NCBI RefSeq assembly: GCF_022921115.1
Contig: NZ_CP095075.1
Location: forward strand, 558,001 to 622,000
Source of the DNA: Halobacillus amylolyticus
GTDB lineage: Bacteria > Bacillota > Bacilli > Bacillales > Halobacillaceae
Reading direction: 5' to 3'
Length of the DNA stretch: 64,000 nt
The position numbers were made by a program, and so were the translations under genes. Of this stretch, positions 55,429 through 62,651 are shown piece by piece. How positions within the stretch are numbered: position 1 is the first letter of the stretch; each line of letters begins with the position of its first letter. The notes under the pieces are model-generated. The model did not search any database. It was not told where the DNA came from and worked only from the letters and a program-made list of their open reading frames with translations.

Positions 55429-55463
55429 GGTTTGTTCACACTCCTATCTATTTAGTAATGGTT

Positions 55464-55928
55464 TTACCTTTTACCAATGACCGCCATCGAGCAATGAGAT
55501 ATACAAATCAGCTTTCCAGCTTCATCAGTCATTTTAATATCCAGACCGTTGTATTTGTAAAAAGGGGGGACGGCTGCCGTGACAACGCGATCAATTTTAC
55601 CTGAATCTCGAATATGGTTTGCATTGATTTCCATCCAACTGGGTTAAACTTTTTGGGATTTATTTTGGGATTTATATTGATAGCAGTCGCCATGGTCGCT
55701 GTCATTTCTGCCAAAGCAATAAGATGCCCCTTCATGTAAAATACCAGCTGGTTGCCTTGTTTTAGATCCTACTGGCATAGTCATTACCACACGGTCTGGC
55801 GTGAGTTCCGCATATTCCATTTCAAGTTCTTCAATAAGAGTATGTTTGCTCCTGGACCGTATCTGTTCAGCAAAAGACTCCTCGCCCTATACACCGTATA
55901 AATCTAACACTTCTTGGGAAACGATCAT
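55464..55928 (-). pseudogene. hotdog-fold thioesterase, stop and frameshifts
   Basis: An ATG at 55926-55928 overlaps the stop of the MarR gene (ATGA). The frame MIVSQEVLDLYGV meets a TAG after 13 codons, then continues HTLIEELEMEYAELTPDRVVMTMPVG and QPAGILHEGASY, shifts frame (ALAEMTATMATAININ) and ends ITDEAGKL-like as KMTDEAGKLICISHCSMAVIGKR. This is a YdiI/PaaI-type acyl-CoA thioesterase of about 145 residues, now inactive. It confirms an operon order regulator, thioesterase, MBL, thioesterase, monooxygenase. Confidence 0.78.
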
Positions 55929-56380
55929 TCCAATCCTCTATTCTTGTTTTTTATTCCAATGTCGAAAAGTATTTCCTTAAATTGCTGAAACTCCTCATCA
56001 TCAAAGTCAGACATCACTTCTTCATTCATTTCATCCATCTTCTCGCATAAAGAATGCTCCATAGATCTCCCTTTTTCAGTCAGAAAAATCAGCCTGTTGC
56101 GGCGATCTTTTGGATCAAATTGCCGTTCAATAAACTCGTTTTGTTCCAGTCGGTCAATAATACCTGTTACAGTAGCACTGTCTAGCTGAAGTCTTTCCCC
56201 TAATACAGAACTAAATTGCCCATCATCTTCCTTCCACAGAAAGCGAAGCAACGCATATTGAGCAGGTGTTACACCATACGGGGATAATTTGGATTTACTT
56301 ACTTGGTTTACTTTTTGCAAAGCTGTCCTAAGAAGAAACTGTACACAGATATCGGATTCTTTGATTTCATTCACCCTCAC
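55925..56380 (-). CDS. MarR family transcriptional regulator
   Basis: A 151-residue MarR repressor: dimer helix LLRTALQKVNQVSKSKLSPYGVTPAQYALLRFL, recognition region GERLQLDSATVTGIIDRLEQNEFIER and wing KDRRNRLIFLTEKG. It starts at a GTG at 56380 (a GTG two codons later is also possible). A perfect 22-bp palindrome lies 8 nt upstream of the start, so it most likely represses its own operon and responds to an aromatic or acyl ligand that the downstream enzymes process. Confidence 0.88.
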   Translation of the reverse strand: MRVNEIKESDICVQFLLRTALQKVNQVSKSKLSPYGVTPAQYALLRFLWKEDDGQFSSVLGERLQLDSATVTGIIDRLEQNEFIERQFDPKDRRNRLIFLTEKGRSMEHSLCEKMDEMNEEVMSDFDDEEFQQFKEILFDIGIKNKNRGLE

Positions 56381-56388
56381 TTGACCAA

Positions 56389-56410
56389 ATATTCAAACTA
56401 GTTTGAATAT
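56389..56410. promoter_or_regulatory. perfect 22-bp palindrome, probable MarR operator
   Basis: The half-site ATATTCAAACT is followed by its exact reverse complement with no spacer. A second, looser inverted repeat TGCACA ... TGTGCA (56430-56450) lies just upstream. Position directly before the MarR start codon indicates autoregulation. Confidence 0.75.
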
Positions 56411-56660
56411 AACACGAGTACAATTGATTTGCACACAATTAATTTGTGCACAAGCGATTTAAATGGATTTTAGAAGTTATCGAAATAACCTCCAATAGTG
56501 TAGTAACGCAGGGAATTGTATAGTATTTTATGTTAAAACCTCAAACACGCATCCCCCGTCAAGGACGAGGTTCAAATAAAGGTGTTTAGTTATTGATTAA
56601 ATCGGATTCCTTTTATTGTAATTTTCTATTTAGTTTCCGGAATCGCAGCTTCGCTGGTAT

Positions 56661-56756
56661 TGCCCATTAGATTGGGAGCACATTAGCCTGCTTGGCGATT
56701 ATTCATTTGATTTAGAAAATCGTACAACGCCATTGAAAAACCTAAATATAAAATGA
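56661..56756 (+). pseudogene. Tn3-family transposase, C-terminal remnant (right)
   Basis: The plus strand reads CPLDWEHISLLGDYSFDLEN then RTTPLKNLNIK and a TGA at 56754-56756. Tn3-family transposases end with a SPLGWEHINLTGDY-type motif, which this matches. It is followed 12 nt later by the right inverted repeat, the normal layout for the transposase end of such a transposon. The body of the transposase is absent. Confidence 0.72.
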
Positions 56757-56768
56757 AGCTCAGAAATC

Positions 56769-56806
56769 CTTAGCGTAGGATTTTTTCAAAATGTTGGCGT
56801 GACCTC
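56769..56806 (-). repeat. Tn3-type terminal inverted repeat, right
   Basis: Read inward it is GAGGTCACGCCAACATT, a T/A-run and ATCCTACGCTAAGG. The outermost GGGG has become GAGG, which may have crippled this end. Confidence 0.72.
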
Positions 56807-56811
56807 ATTAA
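56807..56811. repeat. 5-bp target duplication, right copy
   Basis: ATTAA, identical to 53013-53017. Confidence 0.65.
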
Positions 56812-56838
56812 GCACTAATGTTTAATGAAAATAGCTGG

Positions 56839-57095
56839 TTACATAATTAAAGTAAACATCACTAGAAGTAAAATAATAAAAGTAAGAACTAAACACCCTA
56901 TGACAACTTGATTACCGTATTTACTTCTGTAAAATAAATTCAAAAACGTAAAATACATAATCGTTGTGATACAAATGCAAACCACCCCTTTTATAATTTT
57001 ATCGTAGGGTAGCTGTTAAAATACATTATGAAATAGATGAGCCATGAGCCTAAGGACATATATCCAACTAAGGAGAGAAACTTTTTTTCTTCCAT
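56839..57095 (-). pseudogene. small membrane protein, frameshifted
   Basis: GGAGG precedes an ATG at 57093-57095 reading MEEKKFLSLVGYMSLGSWL and IYFIMYF, which stops after 34 codons. In another frame the reading resumes YDKIIKGVVCICITTIMYF ... YRSKYGNQVVIGCLVLTFII and ends at a TAA at 56839-56841. The total length of 257 nt is not divisible by three, in keeping with a single indel. The original would be an approximately 85-residue protein with three helices. It is unrecognised, and lies directly outside the Tn3-like unit. Confidence 0.55.
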
Positions 57096-57169
57096 GGAAA
57101 ACCTCCACCTAATATATACCTAAATAATATACGGCTAAAAGTGGCAAAGGTTTCAGTATGCAGGTAGAA

Positions 57170-57197
57170 AAGGAATTGGTTAATTAACCAATTCCTT
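57170..57197. terminator. 28-bp perfect palindrome, possible terminator
   Basis: AAGGAATTGGTTAA and its exact complement form a 28-bp palindrome between two minus-strand genes. It has little loop and short A/T flanks; it may end the GNAT transcript or be a protein-binding site. Confidence 0.45.
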
Positions 57198-57331
57198 AAT
57201 AGTCCTTTCCTTGAATTTAAAACAACTGATCCAGGTAAGCCATTTGATAAGTCACTGTCTTTTTAGCTTAAGCAAGTCGATTGATTTAGGATTAGACCTA
57301 TAAGCAAAAAAAACCCGAGATCTTCCTGTTC

Positions 57332-57805
57332 CTACATCAAATGTTTAATAAATAGCACCCTATCCTGATCAGGTCCATCGTAATGTGAATGAATTTGTAC
57401 ACTACTTTCTACTTTATCACCTGTTTCAATCTCAAATCCGATTTTTGTATGGTAAGCTATTGAATTTCTATTAACAGGCGAAGTAATACATTTGACAGTT
57501 CTTCTATTATTTTGTTTAACTACTGAAAAGAATTCTTGATAAAGTCGCCTGCCAATATTATGCTTCCTATGTCGAGGGTCAACTCCAGCAAAATGTATGT
57601 ATGCCTCTTCCGAATTAGATTGAGACAGAAAGCCGATTAAAAATCCTACAATCTTTCCATTTTGTTCGGCAATAAAGCTCGTGTCGTTAAAATGTACGAA
57701 GAACAACTTAGGTAACATATCCGACATTTGTCTTCCGCCCCACCATTCGTTAATTAGAGGTGAAAGCACATTATAATCTGTATCTATTACTGATCTAATT
57801 TTCAT
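57332..57805 (-). CDS. GNAT family N-acetyltransferase
   Basis: A 157-residue acetyltransferase. The acetyl-CoA motif is AGVDPRHRKHNIGRRLYQEFF (pattern R-x-x-x-x-G-x-x-L) near residues 72-92, with the upstream strand GKIVGFLIGFLSQ and downstream NRNSIAYHTKIGFEIE. Target is unknown. GGGAGG precedes the ATG at 57805. It is a stand-alone unit. Confidence 0.88.
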   Translation of the reverse strand: MKIRSVIDTDYNVLSPLINEWWGGRQMSDMLPKLFFVHFNDTSFIAEQNGKIVGFLIGFLSQSNSEEAYIHFAGVDPRHRKHNIGRRLYQEFFSVVKQNNRRTVKCITSPVNRNSIAYHTKIGFEIETGDKVESSVQIHSHYDGPDQDRVLFIKHLM

Positions 57806-57852
57806 ATATTAACCTCCCAGGTTAGTTGTTAGTATGGTCTCTCCATAAGGAT

Positions 57853-57890
57853 AAAGAATTCCCATATTGGATTCAATATGGGAATTCTTT
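57853..57890 (-). terminator. terminator of the two-helix membrane protein gene
   Basis: A perfect 16-bp stem (57853-57868 with 57875-57890) containing AAAGAATTCCC / GGGAATTCTTT; followed on the minus strand by ATCC. Confidence 0.8.
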
Positions 57891-57892
57891 AT

Positions 57893-58393
57893 TTAGGCTT
57901 GCACCTCTAGTATATCTTTAATCGTTGCCAAGATTCCTTTGATCTCTGCGTCATTCCCGGATTGAACCAAATTAAACCAAGAAATTCCTGGTATAAATAA
58001 AACAAAACAAATGATAATCACAAAGATTGTCCATTCAGGGAAAGCCGAAGGATCTTTAATCATAACCCCAAGAACTAACGAAATAACTGCAGTAAAAACA
58101 CCTATAATAAAAGGTGATGGAAAGTGAATGTTGTTTACATCGTCAAGATAGGTTATTAAAGAATTAACTTTAATTTTTAACAGTCTCTTCTCTTCAGAAG
58201 TGAGTTTACCTAATTCCTTATCCATAAATTGTATATCCTTAAAAAGAGGCAAATTTATTTTGGCATTCTGTGTCATCGTAAGGTAATTTTGAAGCTTGAG
58301 AAGGAATTTTTCTGTTTCCAATTCTTTTAGAATACTGCTCCATTTCTCACTTGTAACCCCTCTGCTTATCTCCACTTTTACCAACTCCAACAT
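57893..58393 (-). CDS. predicted membrane protein of unknown function
   Basis: A 166-residue protein with a soluble helical N-terminal half (about 1-88, including EKWSSILKELETEKFLLKLQ) and two transmembrane helices (PFIIGVFTAVISLVLGVMI and TIFVIIICFVLFIPGISWF), then a short acidic tail. I do not recognise the family. The ATG at 58393 has only a weak ribosome site. It sits among decayed genes, so expression is uncertain. Confidence 0.6.
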   Translation of the reverse strand: MLELVKVEISRGVTSEKWSSILKELETEKFLLKLQNYLTMTQNAKINLPLFKDIQFMDKELGKLTSEEKRLLKIKVNSLITYLDDVNNIHFPSPFIIGVFTAVISLVLGVMIKDPSAFPEWTIFVIIICFVLFIPGISWFNLVQSGNDAEIKGILATIKDILEVQA

Positions 58394-58994
58394 TGTTATT
58401 AATCATGCGGAAAAATACCCATCAGGTCATTTATGCATGTCCTAATTTCCGACTCTAGTATATAGATATGTCAGCAGTATTTTTATAATCGTAAAATAAC
58501 TAAATAACTTCAAAAGTCCTAATTGATTTTTCAACGAGAACGCAAATTAGCCCCAGGCCTGAGGCTAATTGATTTAATTTTACCGAAGTCAAAATCCTCC
58601 GTCACAACAGTTTCCCTCCCTATTTTACCTAATATCACAAAACCATTCCTATTATTTTCTTACACCAGTCTTCTCTTTCTTCTAAACCTACTTTCTTACC
58701 TCAAGGTGTTTTGCATTTTTAAATCCCTTTCTTCATGCCTTCTTACACATCCCACAATTTGTCCAACCACCGCTCCTTAGAAATAAAATTCAGACTATTT
58801 TAATAACAGATTCGTTATGTCTTTCCCAGGCAAATTAAAAGAAATAGCCTAATAAAAAGTGTTTCAATCGAATGTTAAATTATTATACACAAATTCCCAA
58901 AACTATAAATATAAACACTAAAGTTTGGAATAATAAAACAAAGCTATTGAAACGTGACAGAATGAAATACGATTAAAATGAGGGAATCTCTTTG
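58394..58994. other. 601-nt gap with an unidentified decayed gene
   Basis: No intact gene. On the minus strand a tail NGFVILGKIGRETVVTEDF followed by DFGKIKSISLRPGANLRSR ends in a TGA near 58535, with stops a little upstream, and further up CGMCKK-like and FKNAKHLEVRK fragments in shifting frames. This resembles the end of a lost gene I cannot name. The plus-strand frame across 58523-58780 has no ribosome site and is rejected. Confidence 0.35.
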
Positions 58995-59781
58995 CAAAAT
59001 TATGAGAACACAGATCGGGCCCGATGATATAGAGCCCGTGTTAGTCCTTTAGGCACCACTCAGATCCATTTGAGAAATCCTTATATGATTGCCTGGTGGT
59101 CGGCTGCTTTCCAGGATTTGAACATCTCCTTCTGTCTATATATCTTAGAGGATTTCTCCTGTTTATATGGGAAATTATCATTAATGTTAACTCAAAATTA
59201 AATGTGGCCATGGTTTATACCTTTGGAGGGCAATTTGATATGGCAAGAGATGTTCTTGAGCCGAGATGGTTGCTGCTTTATATTCCTGTTTACATTTAAG
59301 GGATATGGGACAGCTACGTACCTCAGTTAATCTCAATAAAGTTTTTATATTGAGTGAGCGAGAGAATGCAGATTTTATAAATTTTCAAATTACGTCATTA
59401 GAAATCAATTATTTAGACAAAAGAAAACCCTGGGGGGTCGTGATGTGGTCCTTTTTCATGCCTGGAACGGGGCAGCTTTTCATAGGATAGTGGCTGCCTT
59501 TTTCATTGTCAGCTGGACAGTGGTTATCGTTTATATCCAAACTTTCTCCAAAGGGTCCATTATCTTGTCTTAGGAGATATTCATTACGCGGAGTAGAGTG
59601 CTAAATAAGGAATGACTAATGTTTTTTACCCTCCGTTTATTTTTTCTCCATGTATGATGCCTACGTGAATACAATAGTAAATAATAAACTCTTTGATAAT
59701 GAACAAAGCAATTTTTTAAAAAAGAAATACCAAGATAGAAACTTTCGTTTACCCTTAAATCTTGTAAAAAGAGACAGGTGA
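58995..59781 (+). pseudogene. polytopic membrane protein, multiply frameshifted
   Basis: The sequence can be followed across frames: QIHLRNPYMIAWWSAAFPGF, YLRGFLLFIWEIIINVNSKL, DVLEPRWLLLYIPVYI, SYRTSVNLNKVFILSEREN, YLDKRKPWGVVMWSFFMPGT, AAFFIVSWTVVIVY, SMYDAYVNTIVNNKLFDNEQ and a TGA at 59779-59781. It appears to be a conserved Bacillaceae membrane protein of about 260 residues with two repeated halves (each with a WWSAAFPGF/WSFFMPGT motif). At least three frame changes and stops inactivate it. Its stop lies 4 nt before the next intact gene. Confidence 0.65.
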
Positions 59782-59785
59782 TTAC

Positions 59786-60262
59786 ATGTATGTAATGGCT
59801 ACCTTTGAACATTCCGTCTTTTTGGAATTAGGCATCTCAGGCTTGGAGCAATTAAAAGTTCCTTCGGAAAATATTTTGGCTGTTCCCCTTAATAAAAGAA
59901 CGGAAAAAGGCAAGCTCCTTGATTCGATTCATCAGTCAGACGGGATTAGCCTATTTGATCTAGCAGCCGCCCTAGCGACAGCTTGTTCCGTTATTGGCGC
60001 AAGTGTAGGCTTTCATTTAGGATGGGGGCCGATTATATGGGGGATTATTGGCGCCATTAGCGGTTTTGTTTTAGCATTTCTAATTAATATATTAACTGCT
60101 AAAGTAAAGCATGATCGCCAAAGGAAAGTTAGAGAGAAAACATCGGAGCTTATCCTTATCGTCCATTGTGAAAGCCATCAAGTTGAAAAGGTTGAAAAAA
60201 TTCTTTGGGACAATCTTGCATTTGGAGTTGCCATTCTAGATAACGAAGATCAAAGCATATAA
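59786..60262 (+). CDS. membrane protein with central glycine-rich helix pair, unknown function
   Basis: A 158-residue protein with an N-terminal ferredoxin-like stretch (FEHSVFLELGISGLEQLKV), two hydrophobic helices rich in glycine (ALATACSVIGASVGFHLGWG and GIIGAISGFVLAFLINIL) and a C-terminal alpha-beta domain ending ILIVHCESHQVEKVEKILWD. The shape recalls small proteins whose soluble ends pack like an ACT or KOW-type domain, but I cannot assign a family. It is intact although its upstream operon partner is decayed. ACAGGTGA precedes the ATG at 59786. Confidence 0.65.
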   Translation: MYVMATFEHSVFLELGISGLEQLKVPSENILAVPLNKRTEKGKLLDSIHQSDGISLFDLAAALATACSVIGASVGFHLGWGPIIWGIIGAISGFVLAFLINILTAKVKHDRQRKVREKTSELILIVHCESHQVEKVEKILWDNLAFGVAILDNEDQSI

Positions 60263-60337
60263 ACTGAACTTTCAATCATGCCTATACTTTAAATTTAATT
60301 GTTTAACTTTGGCGGTCGTTTTTGAATTCGGAGCACC

Positions 60338-60373
60338 AGGAGAAGGATTAACATTTCTAATTACCCTTCTCCT
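60338..60373 (+). terminator. hairpin downstream of the 59786 gene
   Basis: AGGAGAAGG / CCTTCTCCT, a 9-bp stem with an 18-nt loop and no T-run; a weak terminator at best. The rest of 60263-60476 shows nothing I can name. Confidence 0.45.
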
Positions 60374-60476
60374 CTAAGAAAGGCAAGGCTATTCTTGAAT
60401 ACCAAATTATTTATTTACTTTTTATTTCAAAAAGTGGGTTGGGGTTGGACTAATAACTAATGTTCCCCGTCTCAGC

Positions 60477-60658
60477 TATCCGACTGCCCTGTAATCTTTT
60501 TCTTCTCTATGATCGACTATTTCCTATGTAGCCCAACATATGGTTCGTTCTTTGCAATCCTATTTGTTGATTCCATCGTGAAAAACCATTTTTTCATCAT
60601 TTTGGGGGTTTATCCAAGCATCGAACACTCTTTCTGCAGTTGCATCAAATTTGTAGCA
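60477..60658 (-). pseudogene. SRPBCC/AHSA1-domain protein fragment
   Basis: The minus strand reads FDATAERVFDAWINPQ, then after frame changes INK, NEPYVG, EIVDHREEKDYRAVG before a stop at 60477-60479. These are the hallmarks of the activator-of-Hsp90-like (AHSA1) START-fold family. Only the first third is present and it is broken. Confidence 0.55.
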
Positions 60659-60739
60659 TCAATCAGAAAACCTGATTGTTAATTGTCCTGCCCCACAGCC
60701 TAAGTCAAGAAGCTGCTCCTTTAAATAAATCTCTGCCAT
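60659..60739 (-). pseudogene. SAM-dependent methyltransferase motif I fragment
   Basis: The minus strand reads MAEIYLKEQLLDLGCGAGQLT then IRFSD and a TGA. LLDLGCGAGQ is methyltransferase motif I, but nothing else of the enzyme is left. It abuts the SRPBCC fragment, so two gene pieces were joined by deletions. Confidence 0.5.
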
Positions 60740-60836
60740 ATTCATTCAAATAAAACTCCCCCTGTCTATGCCATTTTGTTTAAGATCTTCTACTTCTTTC
60801 TAGAAGATTCCTTCTTTTATTATTCAGCATAATACC

Positions 60837-61679
60837 TTACTCTCTACCTCCCCACTTTTGCTGCAATTGCTGTATCTCTTCTTTATGTGTAATCCTTTCC
60901 TTAGGTGTTTCTAGAATAAACGGGATATCCTCTAGTTGCGAAGTTTTGATTAACTCTTCAAACTGTGCTTCTTTTATGTATCCACGGCCAAAAATATTAG
61001 CATGGCGATCCTTTCCCGACTCGGTGGCGTATTTTGAGTTGTTAAAATGGATGGCATTAAGATGGTCAAAGTATCCAAGTTCCAATCCTTCTCCCAACAC
61101 TTCAGCCCAATTTTTACCATTCCACAGTCCACTCGAAAAAGCATGGCATGTGTCTAGACAGAACCCTATTTTTTCAGGGGATTCACACAAGTTGCGGACC
61201 TGGACAAGCTCCTCTAATGTAGTTCCGATAGATCCAGGCTTTCCTGCATTGTTTTCAAGGAGGATTTTACATTTCCCTTCCCACTGACCAAGAATCTCAT
61301 TAAGTATTTCAATCATTAAGCGATAGCTCGCAAGTGGATCCTCATTGCTGATCTGTTTTCCGAAGTGCACGACTACACCAATTGAGCCACACGCCTCGGT
61401 GATCTCTAAGTCATTTAACAGGGAGTGTATGACCTGATTTCTCTTGTGATTATCCGTGGCTGTCAATCTTGTCGGGTAAGGGGTATGACTTACGGATTCA
61501 AGTTTATTTTCTTCACAAAATTTTTTGCATAGCATGGCATCTTCTTTATTAAAATCTTTTACGGATAAACTCCGGGGATTTTTAGGGAAATATTGAAAGG
61601 CAGAGGCGTTCATTGATGCTGCGTGTTTCGCAGCACCTAAGTAGCCCTCCCTTATTGAAACGTGACTACCGAATTTCAT
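60837..61679 (-). CDS. nfo: endonuclease IV (deoxyribonuclease IV)
   Basis: A 280-residue AP endonuclease that cuts 5' to abasic sites. MKFGSHVSIREGYLGAAKHA begins the TIM barrel; zinc-binding residues occur in VVVHFGKQ, KILLENNAG, IGFCLDTCHAFSSG, NAIHFNNSK and the late DRHANIFGRG and PFILETPK. The long frame upstream (to 61829) is overlap with the glycosylase gene; AAAGGGG marks the ATG at 61679. It is 44 nt downstream of the Fpg-like glycosylase gene, making a two-step base-excision unit. Confidence 0.94.
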   Translation of the reverse strand: MKFGSHVSIREGYLGAAKHAASMNASAFQYFPKNPRSLSVKDFNKEDAMLCKKFCEENKLESVSHTPYPTRLTATDNHKRNQVIHSLLNDLEITEACGSIGVVVHFGKQISNEDPLASYRLMIEILNEILGQWEGKCKILLENNAGKPGSIGTTLEELVQVRNLCESPEKIGFCLDTCHAFSSGLWNGKNWAEVLGEGLELGYFDHLNAIHFNNSKYATESGKDRHANIFGRGYIKEAQFEELIKTSQLEDIPFILETPKERITHKEEIQQLQQKWGGRE

Positions 61680-61722
61680 AAAAATCCCCTTTCGATCTGT
61701 AGTGGAAGTTACAGTATAAATT

Positions 61723-62532
61723 TTAAGTTTGACATTCTTTACAATAAAACGTTTTTCGAGATGAGAGTTCCTCTTTGATAATTGCTGCACCACAACGCTG
61801 GCATTCTTCTCCTTCACGGTCATAGACATACATCTTCTTGTTATAGCTTCCAGTTTTGGTATCGCCCTTAAATAAAGCCATACTCATATAACCACCATAT
61901 TGGGTAGCTTGCTGAAGGACAAAACGTATTGATTGATACAATTGGACTTTCTGATTATCGTTGAGTTCGTTCATCTTTCGGTCCGGTAGCAGTTGGGAAT
62001 GCCAGGCAATTTCATCTGAATAACAGTTGCCAATTCCTGATAAGAATTCCTGATTTACGAGGGTTGTTTTGATCCTACCTCTTCTATCTTCAATAAGGCT
62101 TAAAAAAGTATCGAGCGAAAAATTTACATCGAGCGGCTCTGGACCTAAATCTGTTAATTCTTGTTCCACTTCTTCCTGTGACAAAAGATGGAGATATCCT
62201 AGTCTTAGGCCAATAAAATAGAGATGCTGATCGCCAAAAGACAACTGTATTTGAACAGTACGATCTGGCTTTTCCTCCTCCTTCCCATAAAACATTAGGC
62301 CCCCGAGCATGAGATGTAATAGTAAAACATAGCCATTTTCAAGATGGAAAAGCAAATGCTTAGCCCTTCTCTCGATAGCTTTGATTTCCTGATTTTGCAC
62401 TCTATTTATAAAATCATCAGGCTTTACATTGATTGATTTTTCCCGGTTGATGAGGATACTTGTGATTGGATGTCCATCAATTTTTTGATTAAGTAAGGTC
62501 TTATAGGTTTCCATTTCTGGTAGTTCTGGCAT
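61723..62532 (-). CDS. Fpg/Nei family DNA glycosylase
   Basis: A 269-residue bifunctional glycosylase/AP lyase with catalytic Pro-Glu at the N-terminus (MPELPEMET), helix-two-turn-helix region LVNQEFLSGIGNCYSDEIAW and a C-terminal zinc finger with four cysteines (C-x2-C ... C-x2-C in CQRCGAA and YCKECQ). It removes oxidised bases. The N-terminal and lesion-loop sequence is divergent from the standard Bacillus MutM, so I leave the symbol open. nfo follows directly. Confidence 0.92.
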   Translation of the reverse strand: MPELPEMETYKTLLNQKIDGHPITSILINREKSINVKPDDFINRVQNQEIKAIERRAKHLLFHLENGYVLLLHLMLGGLMFYGKEEEKPDRTVQIQLSFGDQHLYFIGLRLGYLHLLSQEEVEQELTDLGPEPLDVNFSLDTFLSLIEDRRGRIKTTLVNQEFLSGIGNCYSDEIAWHSQLLPDRKMNELNDNQKVQLYQSIRFVLQQATQYGGYMSMALFKGDTKTGSYNKKMYVYDREGEECQRCGAAIIKEELSSRKTFYCKECQT

Positions 62533-62651
62533 CTTCAGTCCTCCATAGAAAAGCTGTTATCTTAATTATCCCCCAATAAACATAAATCATTAAGACATTA
62601 CTTAATCTCTTAAGAGGTTGTGAAATAGTGTCCCCCTATGATCTGAACATA

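Larger units (their letters stand above)
53018..56806. mobile_element. Tn3-family-derived unit with five-gene cargo, no intact transposase
   Basis: Two outward-facing 38-bp inverted repeats bound 3789 bp. The left repeat starts GGGGTCTCGCCAACATT and ends CTACGCTAAGCC; the right repeat, read inward from 56806, starts GAGGTCACGCCAACATT and ends CTACGCTAAGG. The GGGG start, TAAG end and 38-bp length are those of Tn3-family termini. Just inside each end lies the decayed tail of a related transposase in the expected orientation. A 5-bp duplication ATTAA flanks the unit. The interior carries a single minus-strand operon headed by a MarR gene. No resolvase or res site was recognised. Confidence 0.72.

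Noticed and set aside
57170-57197. Palindrome as a replication or partition site
   Set aside because: A single short palindrome between genes with no iterons or partner genes; a terminator or operator is simpler.
58523-58780. Plus-strand open frame of 85 codons, hydrophobic
   Set aside because: No ribosome site, pyrimidine-rich composition, and antisense to readable remains of a minus-strand gene.
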